DNA from: UBA3064 sp023258775
GTDB lineage: Bacteria > Pseudomonadota > Gammaproteobacteria > Burkholderiales > Burkholderiaceae_E
Direction of reading: 5' to 3'
Length of the DNA stretch: 64,000 nt
Assembly: GCA_044355655.1 (NCBI GenBank)
Contig: JBIKXS010000003.1
Coordinates: 62,001 to 126,000 of the forward strand
Under the pieces are notes generated by a model. That model ran no database searches, was not told the DNA's origin, and saw only the letters and a list, made by a program, of their open reading frames with translations. Of this stretch, positions 7,709 through 16,056 are shown in pieces (positions within the stretch are counted from its first letter, which is position 1; every line of letters starts with the position of its first letter). Position numbers and translations under genes: made by a program.

Positions 7709-8676
7709 GCAAGAACCTCCACAGGAAAACCGGTGCCCAGGCGTTGATAGCCTTTGGGAAGGCCGGCTCTTGCAAGACCGCCATGCATCGCTATATCTGG
7801 CAAGGCCTCGGTGACAATCTCTCGAACCGCAAGAAGTGCCTCTAAATCAACACCGGTTCGCAAGCCCTGGCCATCGAGCATGAAGCACAAATCGTCCATC
7901 ACAATATTGCCCGTTGCACCTGGGGCAAAAGGGCATCCCCCAAGACCAGCAAGTGATGCATCAAAGCGGCTGCACCCTGCCTCGAGTGCTGCTAAAACAT
8001 TTGCGAGCCCCGTGCCTCGGGTGTCATGAAAATGAGCGCCCACGGGTATCTTACCTGCGAGCTTAATGACTTGCTCAAAAGTGTTACGTACAAGCTTAGG
8101 CGTTGCAAATCCGACCGTATCTGCAACAACAATTTCATCGGCGCCAGCCTTGATCAAAGCCTCTGCGTAGTGGAGAACCGAGCTTGTTGAGACAGGGCCT
8201 TCGTAAGAGCAGCCTAATGCAGTCGATAAGCCGCCAACAATTTTTGGACGGTTCGCTGGCTCGACCGCATCGCGCATCGCACAGATCCGCGCAAAGTCAG
8301 CAAGCGAGTCCTCTCTTGAGCGACGCACATTTTTCTCGTTATGTGTTTTAGATACTGACATCACAAAATTGAGTTTGTGAACTTTTAGATCGAAACCCCG
8401 TTCGGCGCCACGTGTGTTGGGGATCAACGCGGCAACCACCAGTGAGGGAATCTTTAAGGATTCGAGGCAAAGCGTTTCAGCGTCGACGAATTGGGGAATC
8501 AATTTGGCTGGTACGAAAGAGGTTACTTCAATTTCCGGAACACCTGCTGCGGCTTCAGCGCGAACCCAGGCAAGCTTTGCCTCAGTGGGCATAAAGCTAG
8601 GATGAATCTGCAAACCGTCGCGCAAGCCAACCTCGCGGACCAATACGTCGCGATCGGGGTCTTGGGTTGATTGCAT
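7705..8676 (-). CDS. Hydroxymethylglutaryl-CoA lyase family protein
   Basis: 323 residues of the DRE-TIM barrel family. Catalytic residues of HMG-CoA lyase are all in place: Arg19 and Asp20 in EVGLRDGLQ, metal ligands His215 and His217 in GAHFHDTRGTGLAN, and the flexible-loop Cys248 in GLGGCPFAPGATGN, the lyase signature. It should cleave 3-hydroxy-3-methylglutaryl-CoA to acetyl-CoA and acetoacetate, or a close analogue such as citramalyl-CoA. Its stop overlaps the acyl-CoA dehydrogenase start (ATGA type). It lies 76 bp after the enoyl-CoA hydratase gene. Confidence 0.88.
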   Translation of the reverse strand: MQSTQDPDRDVLVREVGLRDGLQIHPSFMPTEAKLAWVRAEAAAGVPEIEVTSFVPAKLIPQFVDAETLCLESLKIPSLVVAALIPNTRGAERGFDLKVHKLNFVMSVSKTHNEKNVRRSREDSLADFARICAMRDAVEPANRPKIVGGLSTALGCSYEGPVSTSSVLHYAEALIKAGADEIVVADTVGFATPKLVRNTFEQVIKLAGKIPVGAHFHDTRGTGLANVLAALEAGCSRFDASLAGLGGCPFAPGATGNIVMDDLCFMLDGQGLRTGVDLEALLAVREIVTEALPDIAMHGGLARAGLPKGYQRLGTGFPVEVLA

Positions 8677-8725
8677 CGCTTTTTTTCTCCTGGTTTGGTA
8701 AGAGGGTGCTTAATAAGTCGCTAAC

Positions 8726-8765
8726 CGTTTGTTTAGCGCCCTGTGCGTTTGCTCATCGCCCTTTG
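8726..8765. repeat. 20-bp tandem duplication spanning the stop codon of the enoyl-CoA hydratase gene
   Basis: Two adjacent 20-bp copies of cGTTTGctcAtCGCCCttTG, differing at about five positions. The 8746-8765 copy contains the last codons and TGA (8753-8755) of the minus-strand gene; the second copy lies just 3' of it, where the stop reads CTAA. Confidence 0.7.
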
Positions 8766-9586
8766 AATTGCGGCTTACGCTTTTCATTAAAGGCTGCTAC
8801 GCCTTCGCGACGATCTTCGGTATCGACTAAATGGTTATAAGCTTCAACCTCAAAACGAAAAGCCGTTCGCAACTCCATTTGCATGCCATAGCGAATTGAT
8901 TTTTTTGCCTGTTTTACTGAAAGTGGCGCATTTTCTGCGATTCTTTCTGCGGTTTGCAAGGCTTGAGAAACAAGCTCGTCGGCTGGAAACACAGCATTAA
9001 GGACGCCCCACGCAAGCGCTTGCGTCGCATCAAAGGGTCGGGCTGTAAGAATGATTTCTTTGGCTCTTCGCTCGCCGACCGCCCTTGGCAGGTTTTGTGT
9101 GCCACCCGCACCGGGCATAATCCCAATGCTCACCTCTGTGAGCGCAAAGCGAGCATCTTGCGAACCGTAGGCAAAGTCGCAGGCAAGCACGATTTCAAGC
9201 CCGCCGGCGTAGGCATGTCCATTGACTGCTGCGATGACCGGTATGGGAAGATCCGTCAGTGCCCAATACTGACGCTCAAAAAGTTCGTGTTGTTTTTGCC
9301 AGGCTTCTCGGCTCATTCCGTTGCGCTCTTTGAGGTCACCACCTGCGCAAAAAATCCGATTACCGGTCCCTGCTAATACGATGCAGCGAATGTCTTCGGC
9401 ATCTTCGGTCAGCATGGTCCAAAGCTTGAGTAAATCACGACCCATTTGGGTGTTGATCGCATTGCCCACCTCTGGCCGATTCAAGCGCACGAGCAGCACA
9501 TGCGCTGCTGCAAGCTGACAGGTCAGTGTTTCAAAGGAAAGGGTCCGTATGCGCTGTGCGTGAGGGAGCTGATCGGTTTGGGTCAT
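8753..9586 (-). CDS. Enoyl-CoA hydratase, AUH / methylglutaconyl-CoA hydratase-like
   Basis: A 277-residue crotonase-fold enzyme. The oxyanion hole stretch is IFCAGGDLKERNGM (79-91); its DLKER block is a hallmark of the AUH (3-methylglutaconyl-CoA hydratase) branch. The acid/base glutamates are Glu131 (YAGGLEIVLACD) and Glu151 (LTEVSIGIMPGAGGTQ). It would hydrate 3-methylglutaconyl-CoA or a similar branched enoyl-CoA. It lies 12 bp after the CoA-transferase and 76 bp before the HMG-CoA lyase, whose substrate is exactly the product of an AUH-type hydratase. Confidence 0.88.
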   Translation of the reverse strand: MTQTDQLPHAQRIRTLSFETLTCQLAAAHVLLVRLNRPEVGNAINTQMGRDLLKLWTMLTEDAEDIRCIVLAGTGNRIFCAGGDLKERNGMSREAWQKQHELFERQYWALTDLPIPVIAAVNGHAYAGGLEIVLACDFAYGSQDARFALTEVSIGIMPGAGGTQNLPRAVGERRAKEIILTARPFDATQALAWGVLNAVFPADELVSQALQTAERIAENAPLSVKQAKKSIRYGMQMELRTAFRFEVEAYNHLVDTEDRREGVAAFNEKRKPQFKGR

Positions 9587-9598
9587 GACGCTGTCTTT

Positions 9599-11053
9599 TT
9601 AGTGGTTACTTGAGGTTGCCCGATCGTCTGAATGATCTGCCCGATTCGATCGGTCGAGGTCCTGATGCCTTGCTGCCCTGATACTTTCAGTGATGCTTTG
9701 CCAATGTGCGTTTGCCTCGCCAAGCGCAGGAGCTGCTGATCGGCTCCTTGGTCGTTCGCCGTTGAGCCTAAGCGGCAGGCCGATCGTTTGATAACTTGCA
9801 TCGGGTATTTTTTGAAGTAATCCCATCGCTGCCATTTGCGGATGTTCAAGTAATTGTTCTGTGTTTTGAACCGGTGCACAAGGAATGCCTGCCTGATCAA
9901 GCACGGCCTGCCATTGGCTGCTACTTTGCTTGAGCATATGTGTCTCGATGAGGCTATAAATCAGAGATTCGTTTGCAACCCGTTGTGGGTTTGAGCAAAA
10001 CCGCGGATCTTCGGCCCATTGCGGCTCGCCAAGTACTGTTGCTAAACGTTTGAACAATCCATCACTGCCAGCGGAGATCACCAGGTATTGTTGATCGCTA
10101 CATAAATAAGCGCGATAAGGTACGATTCCTTTTGAACCTGAACCTTGCCTGGTCGGTACTTCGCCTGAACCCTGATATTGCGCCGCAGGAATCGTCATTA
10201 GCGAGGCTGCAGTCTCAAAAAGCGATACATCAACCACCGTGCCTTGGCCACTTTGCCTGCGTTCGAGCAGTGCTGCCAAAATGCCAATAACCGCCCAACT
10301 GCCAGTGCCCATATCGATGATCGAAGGCCCAACCCGAACAGGCGGTCGGCCTTCTTCCCCCGTCACGCTCATAACGCCACTGAAGGCTTGCATCAAGGGA
10401 TCGTAGCCCGGACGTGTGGCCAACGGACCCTTATCGCCAAAGGCGCCAATATTGCAATAAATCAGCGACGCTTTGCTTGTGCGAAGGCTTGAGGCATCAA
10501 GCCCGAGTGCTTGCACTTGTCCGGGTCTTAGATTTTGTAGCACAACGTCAACCCGATCCTGAATGAAGTGTTTGAGCGCTTGCAGACTTCCCGGATCGCG
10601 TAAGTTACAACTAACAGAGCGTTTATTGCGATTTAAACTTTGGAACACCGCTGAGGCCTCACCTAAATAGGGCGGTGCCCAGCGCCTCGCATCATCGCCT
10701 TCTGGCTTTTCGATCTTCCAAACTTCGGCGCCAAGATCACTTAAGCTCTGGGCGGCGAAAGGCGCAGCAACGCTGTGGCCGAGTTCAAGCACGCAAATAC
10801 CGCGTAAAGGTCCTGTTGCTATTGACAACTGCTCTTTCACGGGGGAAAACGAGTACTGGCGCTCCTGTTTTTTTGGTGCAGTTGCAGCTGCCTTAGAGGC
10901 TTGGGTCAGGTTACCAGTAGTGCCGGGTTTACCATCAGTAGTGCTGGGTTTACCATCAGTAGTGCCGGGTTTATCACCAGTAGTGCTTGGTTTATCACCA
11001 GTAGTGCTTGGTTTATCGTTTGATTTCATACGTTGCTTTTTGCTTTGTAACAT
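9599..11053 (-). CDS. CaiB/BaiF family III CoA-transferase with an N-terminal heptad-repeat extension
   Basis: 484 residues from ATG 11053 (a TTG at 11110 would add 19). The class III core begins with GPLRGICVLELGHSVAAPFAAQ and WKIEKPEGDDAR; the catalytic Asp is in GPSIIDMGTGSWA. It moves CoA from a donor such as succinyl-CoA to a carboxylic acid, the usual first step in dicarboxylate breakdown. About 80 residues before the core are low complexity and hold five tandem KPsTTgD heptads. It is the first gene of the minus-strand acyl-CoA operon. Two very small ORFs behind a strong AGGAGG lie between 11114 and 11061. Confidence 0.88.
   Translation of the reverse strand: MLQSKKQRMKSNDKPSTTGDKPSTTGDKPGTTDGKPSTTDGKPGTTGNLTQASKAAATAPKKQERQYSFSPVKEQLSIATGPLRGICVLELGHSVAAPFAAQSLSDLGAEVWKIEKPEGDDARRWAPPYLGEASAVFQSLNRNKRSVSCNLRDPGSLQALKHFIQDRVDVVLQNLRPGQVQALGLDASSLRTSKASLIYCNIGAFGDKGPLATRPGYDPLMQAFSGVMSVTGEEGRPPVRVGPSIIDMGTGSWAVIGILAALLERRQSGQGTVVDVSLFETAASLMTIPAAQYQGSGEVPTRQGSGSKGIVPYRAYLCSDQQYLVISAGSDGLFKRLATVLGEPQWAEDPRFCSNPQRVANESLIYSLIETHMLKQSSSQWQAVLDQAGIPCAPVQNTEQLLEHPQMAAMGLLQKIPDASYQTIGLPLRLNGERPRSRSAAPALGEANAHWQSITESIRAARHQDLDRSNRADHSDDRATSSNH
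10921..11017. repeat. 21-bp in-frame tandem array (about 4.6 copies) inside the CoA-transferase gene
   Basis: Four full 21-bp units at 10921, 10942, 10963 and 10984 plus a partial copy from 11005, each with the core GGGTTTAcCAtCAGTAG and one to four substitutions. Read on the minus strand they give KPSTTGD, KPSTTGD, KPGTTDG, KPSTTDG, KPGTTGN. The period is exact and keeps the frame. Confidence 0.95.
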
Positions 11054-11060
11054 GATGTTT

Positions 11061-11129
11061 TCAGTACCTATTGATGTCAAACTTGAGCATTCAATAAACT
11101 GAAGATCCAAGCATTTTGTGAGTCCTCCT
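11061..11129 (-). promoter_or_regulatory. Leader with strong Shine-Dalgarno and two tiny tandem ORFs before the CoA-transferase
   Basis: On the minus strand AGGAGG (11129-11124) is nine bases before an ATG at 11114 that opens a seven-codon ORF (MLGSSVY, stop TGA), followed at once by ATG 11090 opening a nine-codon ORF (MLKFDINRY) that ends seven bases before the CoA-transferase ATG at 11053. The arrangement fits coupled re-initiation or an attenuating leader, but the TTG at 11110 in the main frame could equally use the same ribosome site. Confidence 0.35.
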
Positions 11130-12056
11130 ATGAATCAGAACGATCAAAAGCATTCAGACGCTACGATAACCATGGTCCCTGCGTATACGCTTGCGCCAGT
11201 AAGCGCTAACGAGTGGGAGAGCCAGTTCAACCCTCGTGCTGCGGTACCTGGCTTTGCCAGCTTTCAGGAGGCACAGGCTAAGCGTTCAGCGGTATTTCGC
11301 GAATCGCTTCATGATTCACAATGGCAGGCTGATGTGCCCTACGGTCCCGGTGAGCGGCATCGCCTTGACTGGTTTAAAGGGCACCAAGGGGGCCCCGTCC
11401 ATGTGTTTTTTCATGGTGGCTACTGGCGCGGCGGCGATCGGAAAAATATATCGCTGCTTGCAAGACATCTTCAAGCTGCAGGCATTCATGTGGTGTTACC
11501 AAGCTATGACCTCTGCCCGCATGTCGACCTTAGTCAGACAGTACAAAGCGCAAGGCAGGCGCTCGCTTGGATTGCGCGACATGCGCTCAGTATGGGCGCA
11601 AACCCCGAGCTGATTTCGATTTCCGGCCACTCGGCGGGAGCCCATTTGTGCTCGATGCTGCTTGCCACCGACTGGCGCCTCGAGCAATTACCTAAGGCCT
11701 TGATCAAGGCCGCGGTCTTTAGCAGTGGGGTATTTGATCCCTCGGTGGCACTTCATATTTCGGTCAACGAGGAAATTCGGCTCACACCTGCGCTTGCTCA
11801 ATCCAATAACAGCATGATCATGCCAGTTCAGCATCAGGCCTCTTGCTGGGTTACCGTTGGCGGTGCCGAGCCTTGGCGATGGGTAGATCTTAGCCTGCAC
11901 TATGGCCAACACTTAAGGCGTCAAGGCATTGACGCAGCAATCGAAGTGATTCCAGGGTTTAATCACTTCTCAATTCTCGATAGTCTCGATCAGCCTGATG
12001 CTGCACTCAGTCGTTGCTTGATGGCAGCCGCACAAAGCCCGCTTTTAAGTCACTAG
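11130..12056 (+). CDS. Alpha/beta hydrolase, kynurenine-formamidase-like (HGGxW type)
   Basis: About 308 residues from ATG 11130 (a GTG at 11118 is the alternative). It has the oxyanion motif FFHGGYWRGGDRKN and the nucleophile elbow SGHSAGAHLCSML; a late His in GFNHFSILD completes the triad. This pattern is that of arylformamidase-like and carbamate/ester hydrolases. It is divergent from the CoA-transferase with only 76 bp between the chosen starts, so the two promoters must overlap and the hydrolase may belong to the same pathway, for instance by releasing its acid from an ester or amide. Confidence 0.78.
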   Translation: MNQNDQKHSDATITMVPAYTLAPVSANEWESQFNPRAAVPGFASFQEAQAKRSAVFRESLHDSQWQADVPYGPGERHRLDWFKGHQGGPVHVFFHGGYWRGGDRKNISLLARHLQAAGIHVVLPSYDLCPHVDLSQTVQSARQALAWIARHALSMGANPELISISGHSAGAHLCSMLLATDWRLEQLPKALIKAAVFSSGVFDPSVALHISVNEEIRLTPALAQSNNSMIMPVQHQASCWVTVGGAEPWRWVDLSLHYGQHLRRQGIDAAIEVIPGFNHFSILDSLDQPDAALSRCLMAAAQSPLLSH

Positions 12057-12064
12057 CCCTTGCG

Positions 12065-12082
12065 CTTAGGCTTAGGCTTAGT
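12065..12082. repeat. Three 6-bp units in the hydrolase/phosphatase gap
   Basis: CTTAGG, CTTAGG, CTTAGT follow each other eight bases after the hydrolase stop codon. A minor member of the gene-edge repeats. Confidence 0.6.
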
Positions 12083-12128
12083 CTCAGAAACCTGATCATC
12101 TAAACGCGCGTTGAAAAAAAGGCCTCAG

Positions 12129-12752
12129 ATGAGCAAAGCCCGGTACGCGTTGCGCGTTGGCACACGCCGTTTCATGTTCGGGGCCGTCGGCCTTACTCTG
12201 ATGGGTTTGGCGCAGCACCGATTAGTGCTTGCAAATCAGCCTGAAGCATCCAAGCAAACGATGATTGATCTCGACATCGCCTCCGAGTTGCTCATGATGC
12301 GCCACGCCGATGCGCCTGGCTATAGTGATCCCGCCAACATGACATTGAATGATTGCAAAACCCAGCGCAACTTGGGGTCGCTAGGGCGAGAGCAAGCCCA
12401 GCGTGTCGGCGAAACGCTTCGCCAACGGGGTGTCAAGACAGCGACCGTCTGGACAAGTCCCTGGTGTCGTTGTGTGGACACAGCAAGCCTGCTTGGTTTT
12501 GATGCACCGATTATTAAGGATTTTCTGGGTTCGTTTTTTGTGCAACGAGATCGATCAGTCGGTCAAACCGAAGCACTGGAAGCGGCAGTCGCAAGCTGGT
12601 TTGCAAGAAAGCCTACAACGGCGCTTTTGCTGGTTACCCATCAGGTCAACATTGCTGCCTACTCGGGGCAGTCAACCTCCTCGGGCGAAATGCTGCGAAT
12701 CAAAACGCGCAAAAACGGTAAGCCTGAATCTTATCGCCGAGCAATTGATTAA
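12129..12752 (+). CDS. Exported histidine phosphatase superfamily protein
   Basis: About 207 residues from ATG 12129. After a basic region with a TRRFMFGAVGLTLMG hydrophobic stretch (a signal peptide with a twin-arginine look) comes a phosphoglycerate-mutase-like domain: LLMMRHADAPG with the phospho-accepting His, GREQAQRVGETLRQRG, WTSPWCRCVDTA, and the second catalytic His in LLVTHQVNIAAYSG. Likely a periplasmic phosphatase of unknown substrate. The ORF can be opened at a TTG at 12111, but the ATG is preferred. Confidence 0.78.
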   Translation: MSKARYALRVGTRRFMFGAVGLTLMGLAQHRLVLANQPEASKQTMIDLDIASELLMMRHADAPGYSDPANMTLNDCKTQRNLGSLGREQAQRVGETLRQRGVKTATVWTSPWCRCVDTASLLGFDAPIIKDFLGSFFVQRDRSVGQTEALEAAVASWFARKPTTALLLVTHQVNIAAYSGQSTSSGEMLRIKTRKNGKPESYRRAID

Positions 12753-12979
12753 GGGCGTATTGAGCGTTTTTGGGCAGGCGCAACTGGATGCTGGGTTTGC
12801 GGATTACCAGGGACAGATCAGTCTGCGGTCTGAACCGGTTGCATAGTCATGATAAATCCAGCGGTCGCACAGGAACTGATCGACGATCAGAAAAAGACTA
12901 AATAGGACGATGAAGCTGATTAAAGCTCGGCGCATATCCACAATAACCGCCCAAAGACCTATGACTCAATGAGCGCAGG

Positions 12980-13011
12980 CCCAGCCCCATCTCGGTGACA
13001 ACGAGGCTGGG
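12980..13011. terminator. Putative terminator between convergent genes
   Basis: CCCAGCC at 12980-12986 pairs with GGCTGGG at 13005-13011, with an inner CTCG/CGAG arm. It lies in a 267-bp gap between the converging phosphatase and winged-helix genes. The T-rich tail is poor. Confidence 0.45.
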
Positions 13012-13019
13012 GTGGGCGT

Positions 13020-13382
13020 TTATAATTTCGTCGCTGATTTTATAGCTTTTGCCTGAGCGGCAAAATAGCTAATTGCATGAGCGCTTGGAACGATAATCCG
13101 CTTGCGGCTGTCGTTTTCTGCGACTTCAAGATCGATTAGACCGATGGTTCGCAGGACATGGAGTCGCTTGTGGATGGTAGCCGGCGAGCCGTAAGCCGCG
13201 CTTCGCATGGCTTCACGAACTGATAAGGTTTGGCCGGCATGCCAGTGCGAGCCGATCAGGTTAAGCAGTGCCTCATGCTCAGGCGATAAAGCTTCAATGC
13301 CTGGTAAGCTTCGCAAAGCTTGAACCATCGATTGGAATCTGAAAAATAGATCAACCAATTCGCTACGAGCGTTCTTACTCAT
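13020..13382 (-). CDS. Small winged-helix (MarR-like) transcription regulator
   Basis: About 120 residues from ATG 13382, which has GGAG seven bases upstream; a longer reading from 13436 lacks such a site. The protein reads as a compact winged helix: EHEALLNLIGSHWHAGQTLSVREAMR, recognition helix SPATIHKRLHVLRTIGLI, and wing VAENDSRKRIIVPS. No ligand domain is present. It is divergent from the MFS permease at 13474 and may regulate it. Confidence 0.7.
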   Translation of the reverse strand: MSKNARSELVDLFFRFQSMVQALRSLPGIEALSPEHEALLNLIGSHWHAGQTLSVREAMRSAAYGSPATIHKRLHVLRTIGLIDLEVAENDSRKRIIVPSAHAISYFAAQAKAIKSATKL

Positions 13383-13473
13383 GAATATTCTCCGTGACAG
13401 ATGCGGGAGGCTAAGTGATTTTGATTTCCTTCGCAAGCGGCCCGAAATCCTGCTCCGCTAAGTATGCGTTGTT

Positions 13474-14715
13474 TTGCACAAGGGGCTGTCGTTGATCCCT
13501 GGGCTCGATCGTCGGCGATGGCTCATCTTACTCGGTGCATCAGTACTATTGAGCCTTGCCATGGGCATGCGCCAGAGTATGGGCTTGTTTCTGCCGCCAG
13601 TAACCCAGCAATTTGGCTTGTCAGCGGCAGAATTCACCTTAGCGATCGCGCTACAAAATGCTGTTTGGGGCTTAAGTCAGCCTTTTGTCGGGGCGCTTGC
13701 TGACCGCATTGGTTTGCGCCCGGTGATGGTTGCCGGTGCTTTGCTTTATGCGCTTGGGCTTGTGCTGATGCATCAATTCCCGAGTGCGCTCGGCTTATTG
13801 TGGGGCCCAGGCGTCGTAATCGGCTTAGCGCTTTCTTGCACAGCGTCGGTGCTCAGCATGTCAGCGGCATCGCGTGCGGTGCCAGCCTCACAGCGAAGTC
13901 TGGCTTTGGGGATTGTTTCAGCGTTTGGATCGATTGGAACCCTGCTTGCTGCGCCTTTGGCGCAGTGGCTTTTGGCGCTTGAAGGTTTGTCTTTTGCCTT
14001 GATGGGATTCGGTGTGTTGTGCATGTTGATGATTCCAGCGGCGTGGCAGGCTTCAAAGGCCGATGACATGATGCTCGACAAACAGGCCGCTGGTGAGGCG
14101 CAGAATATGCGCCAGGCACTTCATGAGGCGTTGTCGCATCGTGGTTATCGGGTTATGGCGGCAGCCTTTTTCGTCTGTGGTTTGCAGTTGGTTTTCCTCA
14201 CCAATCATTTACCAAATTACCTTCAGCTTTGCGGCTTTGATCCAATGCTGGCGGCACAAACGCTTGCCGTCATTGGTTTATTTAATGTCATTGGCTCTTA
14301 TTGCTGCGGCTGGTTGGGACAGCGCTATCCCCGAGAAAAGCTCCTGGGCCTTGTTTATTTGTTGCGATCGGCTTTTTTTGCGCTGTATTTCGTGTTGCCC
14401 CCGAGCACCTTAAGCACACTGATTTTTGCGGCAGCCATGGGATTTTTATGGCTTGGCGTTGTGCCCCTGGTCAACGGTCTGGTATCGCAGCTGTTCGGCG
14501 TTCGCTATATGGCAACGCTGACAGGCCTTGCTTTTTTCAGCCACCAACTTGGCTCTTTTCTGGGCGCATGGGGCGGCGGGTTACTTTATGACGCAATGGG
14601 CAATTATGACCTTGCCTGGCAGTTTGCTGTGGCTGTAGGTCTGATTGCAGGCGTGTTTCAGCTCGGTATGAATACGAAAGCGCCAGATCGAATGACTTCG
14701 GCGAGATTGGCATGA
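13474..14715 (+). CDS. MFS permease, monocarboxylate/oxalate-formate antiporter type
   Basis: 413 residues with about twelve membrane segments. The first loop carries the MFS signature GALADRIGLRPVMVAGALLYALG, and the N terminus (MRQSMGLFLPPVTQQFGLSAAEF) resembles the MCT/OxlT-like branch that moves small carboxylates. A TTG start is used because an in-frame TAA lies 15 bases upstream and the next ATG falls inside helix 1. It is divergent from the winged-helix regulator, with about 90 bp between them. Confidence 0.8.
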   Translation: MHKGLSLIPGLDRRRWLILLGASVLLSLAMGMRQSMGLFLPPVTQQFGLSAAEFTLAIALQNAVWGLSQPFVGALADRIGLRPVMVAGALLYALGLVLMHQFPSALGLLWGPGVVIGLALSCTASVLSMSAASRAVPASQRSLALGIVSAFGSIGTLLAAPLAQWLLALEGLSFALMGFGVLCMLMIPAAWQASKADDMMLDKQAAGEAQNMRQALHEALSHRGYRVMAAAFFVCGLQLVFLTNHLPNYLQLCGFDPMLAAQTLAVIGLFNVIGSYCCGWLGQRYPREKLLGLVYLLRSAFFALYFVLPPSTLSTLIFAAAMGFLWLGVVPLVNGLVSQLFGVRYMATLTGLAFFSHQLGSFLGAWGGGLLYDAMGNYDLAWQFAVAVGLIAGVFQLGMNTKAPDRMTSARLA

Positions 14716-14841
14716 AATAAAAATGTCATCAATTCGTCATAAGTCCTTTAAATCTAGTTAAGCTCCGAGTATCAAGGGGCCATGTATTTGACACGACGCC
14801 CCAACGATTTGACCGACCAATTAAAGAAACGGAGACACCAC

Positions 14842-16056
14842 ATGGATACGAAGAAAGAGATGCTGCACGGCGGCAAGCTTGCCCGTCACCAAGGGGGAAA
14901 AATCTCACGAACACGACGCTTGCTTTCAGGCTTGGCAGTTTCAACGGTCTTGCTGACCGGGCTTTGGAGTTGTTCAAGCGATGATCCATCGCCCGTTGTT
15001 ACAGTGATGGGGGATAGTTTGAGCGATGTTGGCAGCTTTGGTTTCAAAGCAACGATTCAAGATGCTGCAAACCCACGGGGCTATCCCCTTTGGACACAAC
15101 TCATTGCAAATGTCTACGGCGCTGATGGTACAGCGCAGTGTTCATATTTTCTTGCGACAACAAATGGTTCATTCAACCCAAATCCAAATGTTTCGTGTTC
15201 AAACTTCGCAATTGGTGGTGGTCGGGTTGTTGCCGGTGCGAGTCTCGGTGGCCCGACCAGCCCGCTAACAATTGGAACACAAATGGCGCGCCGAGCAGCG
15301 CTCGGATCTTTTTCGCCCAACGAACTTGTTCTGGTCGACGGTGGAGGCAATGATGTCGCAGACCTGGTTGGTGTTTATTTAGGCGCAGCGGGTTCACAGA
15401 CAGGCCAGTCAGCGTATCAGCAGTTTCTAGCGCAACAACTCGACAACACAACGATTGCTACCCTGCTCGTTCAGTCCAATGGCCCCGCTCTTGCAGCAGG
15501 GGCATACATGCAAAAGCTGGCCGACACATTTTTTGGTCAGATCAGTGCTCAGCTTTTGGAAAAGGGTGCTCAACGTATTGTTATCTTAAATGTTCCAGAT
15601 ATTACACTGACACCCAGATTTAAAGCCGTTTTGTTAGGGGTTACTGCTCAAGCCGGGCCAGCAGCTGCGCAACAACTTCAGGGTGCAATTAGGCAGTGGG
15701 TGGCGGCCTTCAATATGCAACTTGCAGCTAGAGCAGCGGCCGAGCCGAGGATACTGGTTGTTGACTTTAACGGTACCTTTTCAGATATCGTTCAAAATTT
15801 TAACAATACAAAATATGCGCTTACTAATGCAACTGATTCCTCTTGTCCAATTGTTGGTTTAGGCTCGGATGGACTACCAAGCTATGACTTTCCAAAATGC
15901 ACATCGCAGGCGCTTGATACAACGCCAGGTAAACAAGCAGGCTGGTGGAAGACATATCTTTTTTCGGACGGATTCCATCCCTCACCTCGCGGACATGAGC
16001 TTATGGCTCAGGCAGTTCGTGAGCGCATGGACGCGAAAGGATGGACAAATCGATGA
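14842..16056 (+). CDS. SGNH/GDSL-family hydrolase, probable lipoprotein
   Basis: 404 residues from ATG 14842, which follows CGGAG at a seven-base spacing; an upstream ATG at 14782 lacks one. A signal ending LLTGLWSC suggests lipid attachment. The SGNH blocks are visible: VMGDSLSDVGSF (nucleophile Ser), VDGGGNDVADL (Asn of block III) and DGFHPSPRGHEL (Asp and His of block V). It is a secreted esterase/lipase of unknown substrate. Its stop overlaps the cysteine-dioxygenase start (ATGA), so the three following genes are translated together. Confidence 0.85.
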   Translation: MDTKKEMLHGGKLARHQGGKISRTRRLLSGLAVSTVLLTGLWSCSSDDPSPVVTVMGDSLSDVGSFGFKATIQDAANPRGYPLWTQLIANVYGADGTAQCSYFLATTNGSFNPNPNVSCSNFAIGGGRVVAGASLGGPTSPLTIGTQMARRAALGSFSPNELVLVDGGGNDVADLVGVYLGAAGSQTGQSAYQQFLAQQLDNTTIATLLVQSNGPALAAGAYMQKLADTFFGQISAQLLEKGAQRIVILNVPDITLTPRFKAVLLGVTAQAGPAAAQQLQGAIRQWVAAFNMQLAARAAAEPRILVVDFNGTFSDIVQNFNNTKYALTNATDSSCPIVGLGSDGLPSYDFPKCTSQALDTTPGKQAGWWKTYLFSDGFHPSPRGHELMAQAVRERMDAKGWTNR

